Assembly: GCA_028714915.1 (NCBI GenBank)
Contig: JAQTLL010000001.1
Span: 124,001 to 188,000 of the forward strand
Source: Sulfuricurvum sp.
GTDB taxonomy: Bacteria; Campylobacterota; Campylobacteria; Campylobacterales; Sulfurimonadaceae
DNA length: 64,000 nucleotides
Direction: 5' to 3'
The notes under the pieces were generated by a model. That model was not told where the DNA came from, ran no database searches, and saw only the letters and a program-made list of their open reading frames with translations. A program made the position numbers and the translations under genes. Below, in pieces: positions 62,200-64,000 of this stretch. How positions within the stretch are numbered: the first letter of the stretch is position 1; each line of letters opens with the position of its first letter.

Positions 62200-62205
62200 A
62201 TTATA
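62200..62205 (-). promoter_or_regulatory. -10 box directly before the alr ATG (candidate leaderless mRNA)
   Basis: On the minus strand GTAC-TATAAT is followed by TTGTT and then ATG. The divergent agmatine deiminase gene starts only 27 bp from alr, so the promoters share this space. Confidence 0.5.
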
Positions 62206-62220
62206 GTACAAGGTAAGTTA

Positions 62221-63237
62221 ATGCGCTATTTCCCCGCCGAATTTGAACTTCAAAGTTTTGTTCAACTCATTTTTCCCCATCCGCTAAGCGACTGGTCGCA
62301 GTATCTTGAAGAGGCACGACAATGTTTTGTCACTATCGCCACTTCTATTGCCGCGTATCAGCCTTGTCTCATCGTATGTGATGATGTGGACGTTGTCAAA
62401 AGCTATTTCATCTCACACGACAACCTTATTTTTATTCCCTACCAAAGTGATGATACGTGGGCCCGTGATTGCAGTGCATTAAGTGTCATTGATGAAGACG
62501 AAGACGAAGCACTGTTGCTGGATTTCACTTTCACCGGCTGGGGTGGAAAATTTGACGCGACGCGTGATAATGCAATGAGCGAAAGCATCAAAAGCGTCTA
62601 CGGTGCTCGTATGGAAAAAATCGACCTCATTTTAGAAGGGGGGGGAGTCGAATCCAACGGCGCAGGAAGTTTACTGACGACGGCTCAGTGTCTTCTAAAC
62701 CCAAATCGAAATCCTCACCTCACAAAAGAACAAACCGAAGCACTTTTGAAAAAAGAGTTTGGAGTCGAGCAGATTTTATGGCTTTATCACGGTTATTTGG
62801 CGGGGGATGATACCGATAGCCACATCGATACTCTTGCCCGTTTTATTGATACCGACACCATCATATACGTTAAATGCAATGATGAGAGCGATGAGCATTA
62901 CACTGAATTGAAAAAAATGGAAGAAGAGCTTCAAGCCTTGCGTGATTTGGATGGAGAACCTTTCCGTCTCATTGCATTGCCGATGACTCAGCCCCATTTT
63001 TATGAGGGTGAACGACTTCCTGCAACGTACGCCAATTTTTTGATACTCAACGATGCCGTTCTTTTACCCGTCTACAATGATGTACATGATGCCGAGGCGA
63101 TTGCTATTTGTGAGAGAGCATTTCGCGGGCGTGACATCATCCCCATCGACTGCTCTGTCCTCATCCGTCAACACGGTTCGCTCCACTGTGTTACCATGCA
63201 ATTCCCCGAAGATGTATCCATTCGAATACCCTCTTAA
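62221..63237 (+). CDS. aguA: agmatine deiminase (peptidyl-arginine deiminase family)
   Basis: The 338-residue guanidino hydrolase converts agmatine to N-carbamoylputrescine and ammonia in putrescine synthesis. The signature runs DDTWARDCS, DFTFTGWGGKFDATRDN, ILEGGGVESNG, DSHIDTLARF, and the nucleophilic Cys in RQHGSLHCVTMQFP. AAGGTAAGTT precedes the ATG. In this phylum it is part of the AguA-AguB route to polyamines. Confidence 0.93.
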   Translation: MRYFPAEFELQSFVQLIFPHPLSDWSQYLEEARQCFVTIATSIAAYQPCLIVCDDVDVVKSYFISHDNLIFIPYQSDDTWARDCSALSVIDEDEDEALLLDFTFTGWGGKFDATRDNAMSESIKSVYGARMEKIDLILEGGGVESNGAGSLLTTAQCLLNPNRNPHLTKEQTEALLKKEFGVEQILWLYHGYLAGDDTDSHIDTLARFIDTDTIIYVKCNDESDEHYTELKKMEEELQALRDLDGEPFRLIALPMTQPHFYEGERLPATYANFLILNDAVLLPVYNDVHDAEAIAICERAFRGRDIIPIDCSVLIRQHGSLHCVTMQFPEDVSIRIPS

Positions 63238-63294
63238 CACTAATGTAACACTCTTTCTCTACAATATCTTCATATTATCTTAAGGATTTAAAGT

Positions 63295-64000
63295 ATGAAG
63301 AAGCTTTCCTTTCTCTCATTGGCTGCAATTGCTTCCCTCGCCTCTGAACCCGTCTCTATCCAAAAAATTACTGTTGAAGCTGCTATGCCCAAAGCCGATA
63401 GCAAGAATGTTGATGCGGATGAAATGGTTAAATTTTCCCGCCAATCCGATTTAGGGGAAATGCTCTCCCAGACTCTCCCTGAAATCAGTCATGTTCGCAG
63501 CAGTGCCGTAGGTAACGATATTGTTTTGCGCGGTCTGAAAAAAGACAACATCAATATCACGATCGATGATGCCAAAGTATGCGGTGCCTGCCCGAACCGT
63601 ATGGACCCTCCCGCAATGCACGTATCTTCCAGCCAGATTAAAAGTGTAGAAGTACAAGAGGGACCGTTTGACGTCACCCAGTTCGGAAGCCTCGGCGGTA
63701 AAATCAACGTTGTGACCAAAGATCCTGGAAAAGGGGTCGGAGGCGAAGTATCTGCAACGCTTGGCAGTTTCGATTATCACAAAATCGGCGGAACGGTATA
63801 CGGCGGTAACGATACCGTTCAAGCCCTTGTCGGATACAGCCGTGAAACCAGCGGCCAATACAAAGACGGCAACGGTAAAACGATGGCAGAACAAGCTGAC
63901 AGCGCTGCAACAGCAGGACAGCGTTATTCAACTGCCCATAGAAATGACAATGCGTACGAGCGTCAAAATTTTTGGTCAAAGATTATCGCCAATATCGGCA
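63295..64000 (+). CDS. TonB-dependent receptor, N-terminal part (copper receptor OprC/NosA-like; cut by window edge)
   Basis: The frame runs off the right edge; 235 codons are present. It has a signal peptide (MKKLSFLSLAAIASLAS), a plug domain (SDLGEMLSQTLPEISHVRSS, DIVLRGLKKDNINITIDD, SVEVQEGPFDVTQFGSLGGK) and the first barrel strands. The plug carries VCGACPNRMDPPAMHV, like the Met/Cys-rich RMDPP segment of OprC/NosA copper receptors, so copper or a copper chelate is a likely cargo (inference). AAGGATTTAAAGT precedes the ATG. Confidence 0.85.
   Translation, partial: MKKLSFLSLAAIASLASEPVSIQKITVEAAMPKADSKNVDADEMVKFSRQSDLGEMLSQTLPEISHVRSSAVGNDIVLRGLKKDNINITIDDAKVCGACPNRMDPPAMHVSSSQIKSVEVQEGPFDVTQFGSLGGKINVVTKDPGKGVGGEVSATLGSFDYHKIGGTVYGGNDTVQALVGYSRETSGQYKDGNGKTMAEQADSAATAGQRYSTAHRNDNAYERQNFWSKIIANIG

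Overview
The window comes from a free-living Campylobacterota (epsilonproteobacterial) chromosome, most like the Sulfurimonas/Sulfuricurvum group. This is inferred from protein character and from gene orders that I recall from Campylobacter jejuni: gyrA-flgP-flgQ-flgR-asd-yqhA; hldE-hldD-cytochrome c-ccoS-ccoI-gmhB-gmhA; ndk-DUF177-rpmF-plsX-fabH; and argF-hemB-ribA-rsmG. Promoters are of the -10-dominated type (TATAAT, often preceded by GC), and only the tRNA-Asn promoter has a full -35 box. No rRNA, CRISPR array, prophage or transposase gene was seen.

Layout. 1-3.2 kb: minus-strand ammonium uptake block (amt-glnK-amt), then the 5' end of a phosphomannomutase gene cut by the left edge. 3.3-11.6 kb: gyrA, the flagellar genes flgP/flgQ/flgR, asd, a YqhA membrane protein, hemE, a radical SAM protein and tRNA-Asn. 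11.8-28.2 kb: a long plus-strand surface-polysaccharide operon with galU, the dTDP-rhamnose genes rfbA/C/D/B, glycosyltransferases, a modification block (GDPD-like phosphodiesterase, HAD phosphatase, two nucleotidyltransferases, NTF2-like and cupin proteins) and an O-antigen ligase. 28.1-39.6 kb: lipopolysaccharide core genes, including glycosyltransferases, a deacetylase, an LPS kinase, heptosyltransferases, hldE and hldD. 39.7-49.2 kb: cytochrome c, cbb3 oxidase assembly (ccoS, ccoI), gmhB/gmhA, trpS, hpf, hemJ, a repeat-rich island and der. 49.2-64 kb: housekeeping genes (metK, ferredoxin, ndk, rpmF, plsX, fabH, a DEAD-box helicase, argF, hemB, ribA, rsmG, alr, agmatine deiminase), ending in the 5' part of a copper-receptor-like TonB-dependent receptor gene.

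The most unusual content is in the polysaccharide region. Three toxin-antitoxin pairs and one single-chain MNT-HEPN protein sit inside or against biosynthetic operons, and an orphan antitoxin lies further on. Two of these modules are flanked by direct repeats that duplicate the 3' end of the upstream glycosyltransferase gene (34 bp and 69 bp). Two others overlap the coding ends of neighbouring biosynthetic genes. The single-chain protein carries GSX10DXD and RX4HXY, the paired motifs of the MntA/HepT AMPylating antitoxin and HEPN RNase, on one polypeptide.

Other points: a 55-codon leader ORF whose stop overlaps the start of the DEAD-box helicase; four genes whose -10 box lies 5-6 nt before the ATG (candidate leaderless mRNAs); three families of dispersed structured repeats, one of which supplies the C-terminal codons of two genes; an O-antigen ligase gene with no normal start codon where one is expected; and a FlgR that lacks a DNA-binding domain.
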